This document shows, one piece after another, positions 11,565-22,671 of a DNA stretch of 64,000 bases. The notes under the pieces were generated by a model. It saw only the letters and a list, made by a program, of their open reading frames with translations. It made no database searches and was not told the DNA's origin. A program made the position numbers and the translations under genes. The DNA is taken from the NCBI GenBank assembly GCA_032871835.1, contig CM065295.1, positions 85,057,819-85,121,818 on the forward strand, written 5' to 3'. This stretch comes from Dipteronia dyeriana (Eukaryota > Streptophyta > Magnoliopsida > Sapindales > Sapindaceae). The stretch's first letter is position 1. Each line of letters begins with the position of its first letter.

Positions 11565-12601
11565 TTATGATGAAAGAAACTTTGGACTCCACGAGGCTTC
11601 TAGTGAACATAGCTGTATTTCTTATATCTGTATTACATGCATTGTTTAGCATTGTTTACCATCTTATACGCAAGTAAAATGCTCACATGTTATTCTGAGT
11701 TAATTATTTTCTTGGTGAGGAGGGTAGTTAGATACTTAGATGATTATTGCTAATGACATTACTGAAAGAGTTAGTGTGACGAGGTATTGCTACATTTCAG
11801 GTTGTTTTTTTCATCACCTGTAACATATTGATCTTTGCTGTTTGATTAGAAGGAACTTTTATATTTGCATAGGCAATTTTAGTTACTCATGGAGTATATT
11901 TGTTTGATTTCACAGACAATTAGTTTGTTGAAGGAAAATTCTGTGCTAATGTTGTGTTGACATTTGTTGTTGAACATTTTATTCTGGATAGACCTCATAA
12001 CTAGATCGATAGGGAATTGCTTGGTCAATTTGTCATATTGTCATTCGGAGGTTCTGCTTATTGTTTTGACAGTTTGGTGTTGAGATTGGGACAAACATCT
12101 TCAATGTTTTTTTTTTCTTGTCGTAATATGAATTGCTCAGGACTTATGTGTATTTCTTTTGCTTGGTCACATTTCAAAAACCATCTCATGAATTACTACG
12201 GTAGCTTGTGAATAAGGTTGCAAGTTGCAACCCTTTGTTTCTTTGGGCTTTTAGTCATTGCCTGTCAATGCTGATGTTATGCTCTTGAAGCTTGGAAAGA
12301 CATGGAAAGACATCCATACTAGCGACATGAATCTTTACAGCTTCCGATGTTTGTTACTTTTCAGGCCATGAGGCTTGTTATGACTAGATTTTGCCACTTT
12401 GTACAAGACTTGGGTGGGTTACAATTTACATATGTGCATATATGTGTTTACATTGTTAGATTCTCTTGTTTTCTCTATAACTAGTTCTTTCTCCACACGT
12501 GTTTGGTTTATTTATCTTTTTCAAAATTTGTGATTCTCTTTTATCGTTCTGATAACTGACATTTGACTTGTTTATCGTGGGGTGCCGAAGTGAGTATTGT
12601 C

Positions 12602-14068
12602 ATGGAGAGCTCTGATGATGAGAGGGATGGAGTCTATGGAAATAATATACCCAAAGGATTGAGTCATAATGTGGCATCCAATGGTACGAAATTTGTGGAT
12701 GAGGTACTTAATGGTCACAGTGACCGCTGCTTGGAAAATTTCCGGATGGATAAGCCGGTATTTTACAAGTTGTGTGATATTCTGCAAGCAAAAGGCTTAC
12801 TACGCCATACTACTCGAATTAAGATTGAAGAGCAATTAGCTATATTCATGTTCATTATCGGTCATAATCTACGGACTCGAGCTGTTCAAGAGTTATTTCG
12901 ATATTCAGGAGAAACCATTAGTCGCCATTTCAATAAAGTTTTAAATGCCATTATGTCAATTTCATTAGACTTTTTTCAGCCTCCAGGATCTGATGTTCCG
13001 CCAGAAATCTATGTGGATCCTAGATTTTATCCATATTTTAAGGTAATCCTATTGTGTAACATTGATCAGTATCTCCTTTCAGGATTAAAAAAAAAATACA
13101 TTTCTTGTTGGGTGAATTGTATCTCAGCTTTTCTTTTGACTATTTCTAATTCTTCTAGGACTGCATTGGAGCAGTTGATGGTATACACATTCCCGTTATG
13201 GTAGGTGTAGATGAGCAAGGACCTTTTCGTAACAGGAATGGATTACTTTCACAGAATGTTCTGGCAGCTTGCTCATTTGATTTGAAGTTCCATTATGTTC
13301 TGGCTGGTTGGGAAGGCTCAGCATCAGATTTACGAGTTCTAAATTCTGCTCTAACAAGGCGAAACAAATTGCAGGTCCCTGAAGGTATGGTGTACTGTTA
13401 AAATTTCTTTGGACAACCAAAAAACTTAAATACCAACATGAAATTTGAAAAGATTTAGGGTTAAACTTATGAAATCTTTTCATTTTTTTAAGAGCTGTCA
13501 TCAGTGTCATAGGATTAAACATTTTAAATATCTCTAGTTCCTACTTCCTACTGATGCAGGAAAGTATTACCTTTTGGATAACAAGTATGCGAATATGCCG
13601 GGCTTCATTTCCCCATATCAAGATGTACCCTATCACTCGAATCAAATTCCTAGTGGTTATCACCCACAAGATGCCAAAGAGCTATTCAATCAACGACTCT
13701 CATTAGCACGAAGTGCGACTGATCGTATTTTTGGGGCCTTGAAGGAGCGCTTCCCGATTTTGATGTCAGCCCCTCCATACCCATTGCAAACACAGGTGAA
13801 ATTGGTGGTGGTAGCCTGTGCGTTACACAATTTCATCCGTAGGGAGAAGCCAGATGATTGGATTTTCAGAATGTATGAACAAGACTTGGGCTTCCAAATG
13901 GACGAGTCCATGCCTCCATTAGAGATCGAACAACCACTGATGCATGAACCTGCCCAGGCTCTGGACATCATCTTTCAACCGGATCAACTAGATCTTACTT
14001 CACAGTTCCGGGACTCTATCGCGGCCGAAATGTGGGATGATTACATCAGTGGTTTAGCACCCATGTAA
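12602..14068 (+). CDS. HARBI1/ALP1-like DDE nuclease-derived protein
   Basis: Three coding exons, 12602-13042, 13159-13384 and 13560-14068, give 391 aa with GT-AG junctions. The family derives from PIF/Harbinger transposases (DDE_Tnp_4). An N-terminal helical region (about 40-130) is followed by the nuclease fold. The first acidic residue is D154 in GAIDGIH and the second D204 in GSASDLRVL. At the third site, where catalysts have E before R.FG.LK, this protein has D277 (SATDRIFGALKERF). That exchange, intact introns and a long conserved frame suggest a domesticated host gene rather than an active transposase. Arabidopsis relatives such as ALP1 act with Polycomb proteins; a similar role here is only inference. 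The start at 12602 (MESSDDE) is preferred to the upstream in-frame ATG at 12563, which lies in intron-like sequence. Confidence 0.85.
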
Positions 14069-15992
14069 ATTATTCTTTGTGATTTTTAGTTTCAGGAGGA
14101 GGATATAGGTTTGAAATCATTCAAGACCAACAATCTCATGAAGTTTTTAGTGATATTGGTCTTGAACTTGGTAAGATGTACATTGGATTTTGATCATAGA
14201 AAAGAAATATATGGGTAAAAACATATTTTTCCCTATAATGGTTTTTTACTAGCATGCTTGTAAGCATGTGTCTGTAAGCAACCATTTTTATAGGTTGGAA
14301 TCTGGCTGGTTCATTGACTGTATTCATGCTTTGGTACTAAAAAGTACTTGATTAACATTTTCAAAGAAAAAGTAATTGATTAATCTGAGATTATGTTTGT
14401 AAAAACATCAGTATCTCTTATTTCCTTTTTTTTTTTCATGTTTCTTTTGCTCTTTATCTCTTTTCCTTAAATAAATCTGTGATTATGTTTGTAAAAACAT
14501 CAGTATCTCTTAATGATTTGAGCTTTATTTTTCTATTTTTGAGGGATCAGGGTTCCAATGCGACCTGTTTAGATAAGGGTTTATTTCTTATTTGCTTTAA
14601 TTAACAATGTTTGCATTAAACAAAGATTTTATTTTTATTTTTCTCTTCTTTTACTCGTTATCTGGCAAAAAAGAGGAATAAAGGGAGTTCAATTAGTGAT
14701 TGAAAAAGAAAAAAAAGAAAAAAAAACTTTTGAAGTTTTGTAAATTATGTAAAATTACTAACAATGCTACATTACCCACTGTATGCCATTGACTCATGTT
14801 TTGGCAATATAAAGAACTTAATTAAATTTTTACTTTTCCCTCAAAAACAATTATCATTTTACTTTCTTTTTTACACTCATTTTACTTTTATTCATTTTCT
14901 TCAGAGTCATGAATCTACAGAGATTTGCTTAAATCAAGTGTTAATTATAAAAAAATTAAGAGAATTTAATTGACGACAAAGGGAAAGTGTTTAATAATTT
15001 AAAATCGAGTAATATTACAGACTTATAGTTACTTTATTCAAATTTGGTATTAAAATCTAATATCAAATTTATTGCCAAAATTAGGTGGCATTATTAATTT
15101 CATTGTATTAGATTTACGTGATTAAAATAGTTGGATTTTAATACTGTCACATTATTCGGAAATAATACCAAATTTAGACAAAACAATACTCTTTAAATTT
15201 TTTATAATTTTACAAAAAATATTTAATACAAATAAATAGAATAAATACTTGTTCAAAATTTTTATATCTTCTGCTTTTAGAAATAGAGAACACAAAAAAT
15301 AAATAAGGATAATATCAGGTTTTTTTAATTTTTTCTTAAATTCCCTTCTAAACATTTTAAATAGTGTTGATATGTAAGGTGTTAATATCACATCACTCAC
15401 CATATAATCTCATAATTTATAAGATATTGATAAGAAATAGAAGAAATTTTGAAAAGAAGAAAAATTTTTATATCTTCTGACAAAAAATAAATAAGGATAA
15501 TATCAGGTTTTTTTAATTTTTTCTTAAATTCCCTTCTAAACATTTTAAATAGTGTTGATATGTAAGGTGTTAATATCACATCACTCACCATATAATCTCA
15601 TAATTTATAAGATATTGATAAGAAATAGAAGAAATTTTGAAAAGAAGAAAAAAACGAGAAGCTTATAATCGCTCAAGAAATAATTATTAAAACATAAGTG
15701 AAAGAAAGGGGGGCATTAGGACAAGAAAAATCATAATATATTTGAACTTTTTTTCTAAAAAAAGAAAAAAGAAAAGTTGACAAAACACATTTTTATTTTC
15801 ATTTTTTATTTTTGATGCTCCACCTAAAAGAGAAACAAAGTTGAGCAACAACAATTATCACATCACACCCACACATATACAAATTTCATTTTTTTCATCA
15901 AGATTCCACTCTAACACAAAAACAATCTTACCATTAAAAACTTCAAAATCTCTCTTCAAAAATCACATTTGCAAATTCAATCCATAAAAAAA
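14069..15992. other. Spacer: 3' region of HARBI1-like gene and promoter of next gene
   Basis: A 34-base stretch (attatgtttgtaaaaacatc and following) occurs twice, near 14387-14420 and 14481-14514. A fresh tandem duplication occupies 15255-15653. The last 200 bases are pyrimidine- and A-rich and probably hold the 5' UTR of the gene starting at 15993. No other gene is seen. Confidence 0.5.
15255..15653. repeat. Near-perfect tandem duplication upstream of a gene
   Basis: Copy 1 is 15255-15460 and copy 2 is 15461-15653. They read identically over about 172 bases (15293-15464 against 15481-15652) at a spacing of 188 and differ mainly by an 18-base segment present only in copy 1. The lack of substitutions points to a recent event. 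The block lies 340-740 bases upstream of the ATG at 15993. Confidence 0.9.
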
Positions 15993-16688
15993 ATGCAAGA
16001 TCCAGCCAACGATTTACTACCCCCACCCTCCTCATCTCCCACCATCTCCTCCGTGTCCTCCTCCGATCTCGATACTGAGGTGGGTTTCGTGTTTTCTTTT
16101 CTTTTGAATTGAAATTTGAGATTTTGATGGCAACCCGTTTGTTTATTTTGTTTGTTTTCACAGTCTACGGGGTCCTTTTTCCACGACAGAAGCACTACAT
16201 TGGGTACTTTAATGGGTGTCAGTTTTCCGGCGATTACGTTCAGAGCTCCGTCGCAGTCACGTGACGGTCACGTGACTGCGAATGCTGCCGGTGGCGGGGT
16301 GTCGGGGTCGAGGTCGAAGAATAAGAATAAGAAGAAGAAGAGGGGTGTGGCTGCGCCGGATGTTTCTGCGGCGAGGCGGCGGTGGAGGTGGTGGCGGATG
16401 TGCAGCGACGACTGCGACGCGAAGCCGGCTTCGTTGGGGGAGTTTCTAGAGGTGGAGCGGAGGTTCGGGGACTCGGCGTTTTTCGAGGCGGCGGCGGAGG
16501 AGCTGGAGGGTGTGGTGGTGGTGAGAGCGGAGGAGGAGCAGCCGCCGAGTAACGGGAGGGTTTTGTTCGCTGATGGGAGGGTTCTGCCTCCTGCGCCGTC
16601 GGATGGTGGTGATGATGACGATGAAACGTCATCAACGGCTGAGGTTCTTTGTAAATTTCCTGTTTCAATCACTAATATTTGTAGATGA
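15993..16688 (+). CDS. At3g17950-like protein of unknown function
   Basis: Two exons, 15993-16079 and 16164-16688, give 203 aa. The junction (gag|gtgggt ... cag|tctacg) joins SSSDLDTE to STGSFFHDRSTTLGTLMG, a segment I recall as conserved among plant proteins annotated like Arabidopsis At3g17950. Next come a Lys-rich stretch (SKNKNKKKKRG, about residues 80-92) that could be a nuclear signal, an Arg/Trp patch (RRRWRWWRMCSDD), an acidic Glu-rich middle, and a C-terminus ending FPVSITNICR. Exon 2 is much more GC-rich than its surroundings. No enzyme motif or convincing membrane segment is visible. The role is unknown; plant-wide conservation is stated from memory. Confidence 0.75.
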
Positions 16689-18676
16689 TTTTTATTTAAT
16701 TATTTAATTAAAATTTACTTATTAATTAATAATTTAATCTCACTTTGAAAATGTTTATAGGATAATTTTTTAAGTCTATTGGTTCCATCGTGTGACTCGT
16801 GTCATTGATATTGTTTTAAAAAAAAAAAATTGTGGAATAATCGGTGTGATGGGCTTATTAATTATGGTTTTATAAAGGATTAGATTTCGTAAAATTATGT
16901 TTTTCTTTTTTAAGACAAGTTACCTTTACTATGTAATCATTATTTATTTTATAGGTAAGATGGAATATCATTTTTAAGTTAGGTTGGTGTATGGTGAGTA
17001 GGCTACTCAGTTTAGATTGGAATGATAAAGATTGGATTAAAATTAATTCTTAAAAAATTGGTATGACATTGATTCCGAACGTTTATCGGATCGGTTCATT
17101 AAATATAGTTGGATCGGTTCAAGTAATAGAACCGATCCATTAGAACGGATGAAGTGGACAGATAATAGAAGTGCCCAAACTAGTAGTAACAAACAAGCAA
17201 AGGACCAATTGTAGACCAAACCCAAGCTGGCTGACTGGAGCAGTGAACCAGAGGCCGAAAGAGCGGTTCGGAAAAATCAAACCAAATTTCTGTTTGGAAA
17301 ATTCAAACCAAAATCGAACAAAAAATTGTCGTTTTTTTATAAAATGAATCCAATCGAACCAATAGATAGGATTATATTGAACTAAAACAATACATAAACA
17401 GAGTCAGTTGGGTTTTTGATTGGGAAAAGTTGAACCAAAACCTGACAAAATAATGTTGATTTCCGATGGGGTGAAATCGAACAAAAACCTGCAGTTTGTT
17501 GTTAAGCTCGGTTCAATGTTTTTTTTTGCCCATCCCTAATATCTACATGCATATATATTCGATGCAAACGTCTATACTTTATTTTCATCGGTTAAGCGGA
17601 TAAAAATCATATGGTTTAGGTAATTAGGTTTCATCGTGAAATTTGAAATGCTATACTTTCGAATTTTGTATGCAGTGATTTTTTTTTCTTCTTCTTATGT
17701 ACAGGTTTAGAATTTTGGGAAGAAATATGACTTGAACTTACGGTCTGTAAATTTCCTAAAAATCCCTAATTTATCATTATAGTTCAAAAATAAAACAAAA
17801 TTAACATTCACTTTGTAGCCGTTGGGCTTGAAAACCAGCAGAGGCAAAGCAAGTGGAATCGTTTTTTTGTATTTGCTTACTGAAATCATTGAGCTGTCTT
17901 TCAGACGGCTCAATTAATCCAAGGGGATACAGATTAAGCGGGTAAAATACATTAGGTTCGGAAGTAATTTTTCGGAACATACTTTTAGCAGCTAATCTCA
18001 TTAAGTGATCCCGGTGCGTTTTCGAGTTGATATGTGCCAAACTTAAGAAAAATAATAACAATAATAATAATCGTAATCATAGCGACTTCTCTAACAAATG
18101 ATTCCCAATAATTACTCACTAATTTTCCTTAATTCTAATTGAACGGGAATAAATTTTTTGCTATAAGTTCTGCAAAACCAAATAAATAAACAAAATTGTA
18201 ATTGCTTCTAGTTCTAGGGTATTGAAAGTGCAAGACAGATTTAATTAACTAATTAATCTTCTACAATTTCTCAACTATTTTGATAAGAAAACTGAGCTAC
18301 TGTACTTTTGCATTTGTTTGTTGGGGTATGGTGGGAAATTAAAAGAACTTCTTTTTCTAAAATTCTGAAATAATAATAATAATAATAATATATAATTAGT
18401 ATCTCAATTAGCAAACAACAAATTTAACACAATTAATTCCTATATAATTACTCCAATTCAGATACTCTAGCTCTTGCTATATAATTAGGATTCAAATCAC
18501 TTAGTCAAAAATTTTAGTTGGTTAGACACACAATGGAGCACCATTTTTTGATGGGTGATTTGAATCTATATAATTACTCAAAATCGCAACAAATAACAAC
18601 AAAACATCAAAGAAAATTGAAAATAATAATAATAATAAAACAAAATTTATACACTCGTAATACATTACATATAATA
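16689..18676. other. Intergenic spacer with hAT-like MITE remnants
   Basis: From about 17050 to 17540 words such as gatcggttc and aaaccaaaatcgaac recur, and the block ends in tttttgcccatccctaa, typical of degraded hAT-type MITEs. A patch at about 17811-18045 is GC-richer and open on the minus strand (see findings). (AAT)n tracts lie near 18057-18072 and 18371-18390. Confidence 0.45.
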
Positions 18677-19207
18677 TCAAAGCTTAGATGGAGTGGTTTC
18701 AGCAATGGTTTGCAAGGCAGGTTTCCATGATCTCTGCTTTGAGTACAACCTCTCTACCCTCACAACCGAGCCATCATCGTTTTCCGGCGGAGGAGGAAAA
18801 TTGATAATTTCCACCCTCTTCGTCGCTTCCGATGGAAACAAACAAAATTCAGGAAAAATCTTACCAAGATTGTTTGAATAACTTGCATGCTTCTTCAGAG
18901 CCCTACTAGCCTTATAAGTGAGGCTGCTCATCTCCTCATGTGTCAAGACTGAATATAACAGCTCCATGGAGAGAACAAAGTAGAATTTCCGCCTTTCGAG
19001 CTCTTCGTCCGCGGATAGTCCCTGAATCCGGTTACCAACTCCTAGGCTGCTTGAATCGCAGACGAATTTTCCGGGGTTTTCGAGCATGAGCTCTGCAGCT
19101 TTGAGTGGTTTTGTGTAGACTTGGAGGGTTATTCCATCTGAGTATAGGACTTTTACTTCTCCATTGTTGGAAATGATTTGTGGTACACAAGATGTTGCAT
19201 TCCCCAT
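18677..19207 (-). CDS. PADRE (DUF4228) domain protein
   Basis: A single exon encodes 176 aa starting MGNATSCVPQ. The frame stays open 83 codons upstream, but the family begins at MGN, and Gly2 with nearby Cys7 suits N-myristoylation and palmitoylation, so the protein may sit at a membrane. The domain features visible are the early strand KVLYSDGITLQVYTKPLKA, then AAELMLENPGKFVCDS, a LSADEELERRKFYFVLSM segment and a C-terminal RSWKPALQTIAE motif typical of these proteins. Plant PADRE genes often respond to pathogens and abiotic stress; this is family knowledge. The biochemical function is unknown. The gene is intronless and well isolated from its neighbours. Confidence 0.88.
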   Translation of the reverse strand: MGNATSCVPQIISNNGEVKVLYSDGITLQVYTKPLKAAELMLENPGKFVCDSSSLGVGNRIQGLSADEELERRKFYFVLSMELLYSVLTHEEMSSLTYKASRALKKHASYSNNLGKIFPEFCLFPSEATKRVEIINFPPPPENDDGSVVRVERLYSKQRSWKPALQTIAETTPSKL

Positions 19208-20463
19208 TTTTAGACAACTAGATAGAGAGGAAAATGTTAGACGATTGTTTACATAAAAGTGTGTTTGGGAGATGGGAAAATTTAATTTGATGAGGTTTGA
19301 TATAGAGAGTTTCTGATTTAATTTGATGATGAAACAATTTATGCATGCATGATGGTAGTTGGTTTGAGAGAGAAAGAGAGAGATGGTCAATTCTTTTAAT
19401 TTATGTTTTTGTTTTTTAGTTCTTGGACACAGCTGTTTCATATGCTGATATTTCATTTAATAAGATATATATATATATATATATATATATAATAGATGAG
19501 ATTGATTCGATGGTAAACTCTTCGTATCTACACCACGTGGTTATATATAAGTCTTCCTTTTACAAAATAAACCCAAATTATATACTATTATAATACATAT
19601 ATATATATAATCACAATTCACACAGATTTATCAAAAGGACAAGTGCATGTATTTTTTATGAACCAAAGAGTAATTATATTTATATTTATTATTATTATTT
19701 TATATACCAATTGCACGACTGTTTTCTTTTAAAATATTGATCTGCTATTTACCATAAAACTACATTGAATGTGGTAAATCAAGATATTAGGATTCGATCA
19801 CTTCAAAATGCTTTTATAAATGAGAGCGCTTAACAAATAAAATTACTTTCAAAAAATTATTCTACCCATTTTAGTTAAAATGTTAGTGTGCGTGTTTTTT
19901 TTTTCTTTTTTATTATTTAGTTTTCTTGAACGTTGTACGATTAGCTTATCTGAAAGGGTTTTTAGTTTTTTAAAACATTTTTAACAACATTACTAAAAAT
20001 ATTTTCAAACCCATTCTAATAGCTGCAATCTCTCATACTTACTATTTCTTAATTACTTAACCCTCGTCTTCGTTAGAACTTAGAAGTCTTGATACTAGTT
20101 ATATCATAAACAAAGTCTTAATATCAGTTGTTTAAATTGAGAGACTTGTTATGTCGATCAAAATCACTACTTTTCCCTAAGAATTTATGTGCATATATGT
20201 ATAAATGCCCTTTAGTTGCATAAAAATTGGATGCATACATGAGTGACCCTAAGGAACTTCTTTGAAACATGTTGATTAATTAAATGCATAAAGTAATGTT
20301 GTAAAATATGATTAACAAGAGCGAGCACATGGCGAGGGATGGAACAATGTAATCACAAGTCACTTAAAGACATCACCAAACTAATGATTGGACATGGTTA
20401 CAAGCAATCTCCATATTATTCCCATTTAGCAGGTCCACCTACCATATATGATATATATCTTAT

Positions 20464-20496
<33 letters not shown>

Positions 20497-21525
20497 TGAT
20501 TTCTGAATTACAGCCATCAGATATGTAGGAATATTTATACATAATTAATGTCAAATCTTTGATAAAATTATATATTGTTTAGCGGTTAGAGTACGGCCTT
20601 GTGAATATATAAATAAGTAAATGTGACGAGACTTCTTTGATATAGTGTGAAAATAGCTATTTAGATGATTTTGATATAAGTAATATAAGACAATAGATTC
20701 CTAACTTGTTTCATTATCGATATAAACAAAAATGTCAAATCTTTACCATTTATTATATGATCTATATTAAATGCTACTAATTTATTATTCAAGTTAGGTG
20801 AGAGTTCAACTACTGTATATCAACGTCTTACTACAAAATTTATAGCTTTGAATTCTTTTAAGTCACAACTAGCATCATCAGTTTATTATATAGATTCCAA
20901 TCTGTCAATTAACTTGTAATTGGAACCACTAATTATCTTGTTTGAACTTGCAATTAATGTGTCAATTTTTGATTAATTAGGATTGCTAATTAAGTTAATT
21001 TGGATGTATTCATCCTAACAAGAAAATTAGAATAAACCCACCTCATTTTTTGGGCAGGACAATAATAATACCACTGGATGTCTGGACCAAAAACTATAGC
21101 TACAAATTACCAAGGTTCAATCGAGCTTAGTAACATACTAATAATATAAAGTATATGGATGTGTAGTAATTACTAATTAGTATGAATTAATGCATTGGAC
21201 TCAAATTGTTATAATTGTGTAACATATATGACTTTTTAATTTAATATATTATAATACTAAAGTCGCATTTGAATGTTACATGATATGTAGACAGTAGACA
21301 TGAATAAAAGGAATCATATTAGAAGAAATACAAAATAAGTATTACACAAACATAAAAACGAAAAGATAAAAATCACTTATCCAAAATTGCAATCTCTGAT
21401 ATAATCTTTATTTCAACATATAAAAACTGATTGGATTTTACCATTTTATACATAATCTATGTAGTTATAGTAGTTAGTTTATTGGGCAATAATTTTACTC
21501 TATTATACACTGAACTTATTATATA

Positions 21526-21556
<31 letters not shown>

Positions 21557-22513
21557 ATTAGATGGGATGAATAGTTAAAAATATTGAGACGAGAAAACGT
21601 TGATCTAGACTAGGGGTCCATTGCACTTACAGAGTAAAGGTTGTGAATTAAGATCATTCACTTTCTCCTTAATCTCGAATTAATTGTAATATTATATATA
21701 TTCATAGTTGTAAGTTCAAATTGTATTTATCTTCCCAAATCCTCAATTTTTGGGTTAAATACTTATAATGTCTCTTGTATTTGATGCAATTTAGTTGCTC
21801 ATGTAATTACTAAATAGGCTTTTAGTGTTGTTTCCTCTAGGATTTGAGTGAGTAATTTCCAGCTGGACTGTTGTCTGATGAAGCTGGCTCCTACTCATGT
21901 TCTTGTTGGTACTTCTATCCAAGTTTAATAAAGTTTTTAGATTCAATTATGATACAGTATCTGTATTAACCTTGTATTGTTAATAAAAAGTTATAAAAAG
22001 AAAATATTGTCTTTAGATTTTGTTTTTTTTTTTTTAAGAAAAACACTTTAAATTTTATGGATCTTTGATTAAAATCTCTAAATTTTGTGGGTCTAAGGAT
22101 TAAAATCCGATGTTTAGTTTTCACTCGGTAATAATCTTTTTCGTTGTGTAAAAAACAAAAAAAGAGTTTAAAATTTATGATATTTTAGTTGGAGATTTTT
22201 AAAAAATATAAACAAGTCCACGTGCCACGCGCATGCACAAGTAGCAACCAGTTTGTTTAGTTTAGTAACGTGAGATTATTTGCAGAGCCTAATAACTGTC
22301 AACCACCCACTGCTTCCTCATCCAGGTACTGCTAATTCTCTGCCATGTTCATTTTCATGCTTTTTTTTTATAAATTTCTTACAATTTGTATATTTATTTT
22401 ACGAAACCGAATCTGGGTATTAGTGTACTTTTCATTTTGTATTTTGTATTTTGTATTTTGATTTTACGTTGTGGGTGTGCTGTCTTCTTTGAAATTTAAA
22501 AGCAGAGTGCAGG
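19208..22513. other. Long intergenic spacer, AT-rich
   Basis: The stretch contains (AT)n tracts at about 19466-19492, 20467-20495 and 21533-21557, the second SINE copy at 19494-19600, and a tRNA-A-box-like word (tagcggttagagtacggcc) near 20580. The 5' UTR of the DUF3007 gene probably lies within the last 250 bases. No coding region is seen. Confidence 0.5.
19494..19600 (+). mobile_element. tRNA-like SINE fragment (copy B)
   Basis: It matches copy A (3345-3465) over gatgaga, ttgattcgatggtaaactcttc and the tail aaaataaacccaaattatat. The B-box region has lost the ggttcgaatcc word. It is a decayed second copy of the same family. Confidence 0.5.
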
Positions 22514-22624
22514 ATGGCTTCTCTTCAAAATTGCAGTATTTTATGCAGAATTGAACCCAATAATTTTGTGGGAATTTCAGCTCTTCCTCGCTCTATTCAT
22601 TTGAGAGGTCAGTTTGTTCTTCTC

Positions 22625-22671
<47 letters not shown>

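Noticed and set aside
12563..12601. Upstream in-frame ATG of the HARBI1-like gene
   Set aside because: The 13 extra residues read from intron-like sequence; MESSDDE at 12602 is the better start.
16240..16672. Two long minus-strand ORFs (142 and 134 aa)
   Set aside because: They lie opposite the GC-rich exon 2 of the At3g17950-like gene. Their low-complexity His/Pro/Ser content is what antisense reading of that exon produces.
19208..19456. 83-residue N-terminal extension of the PADRE protein
   Set aside because: Family proteins start at MG with an acylation signal; the extension is Lys/Leu-rich 5' leader sequence.
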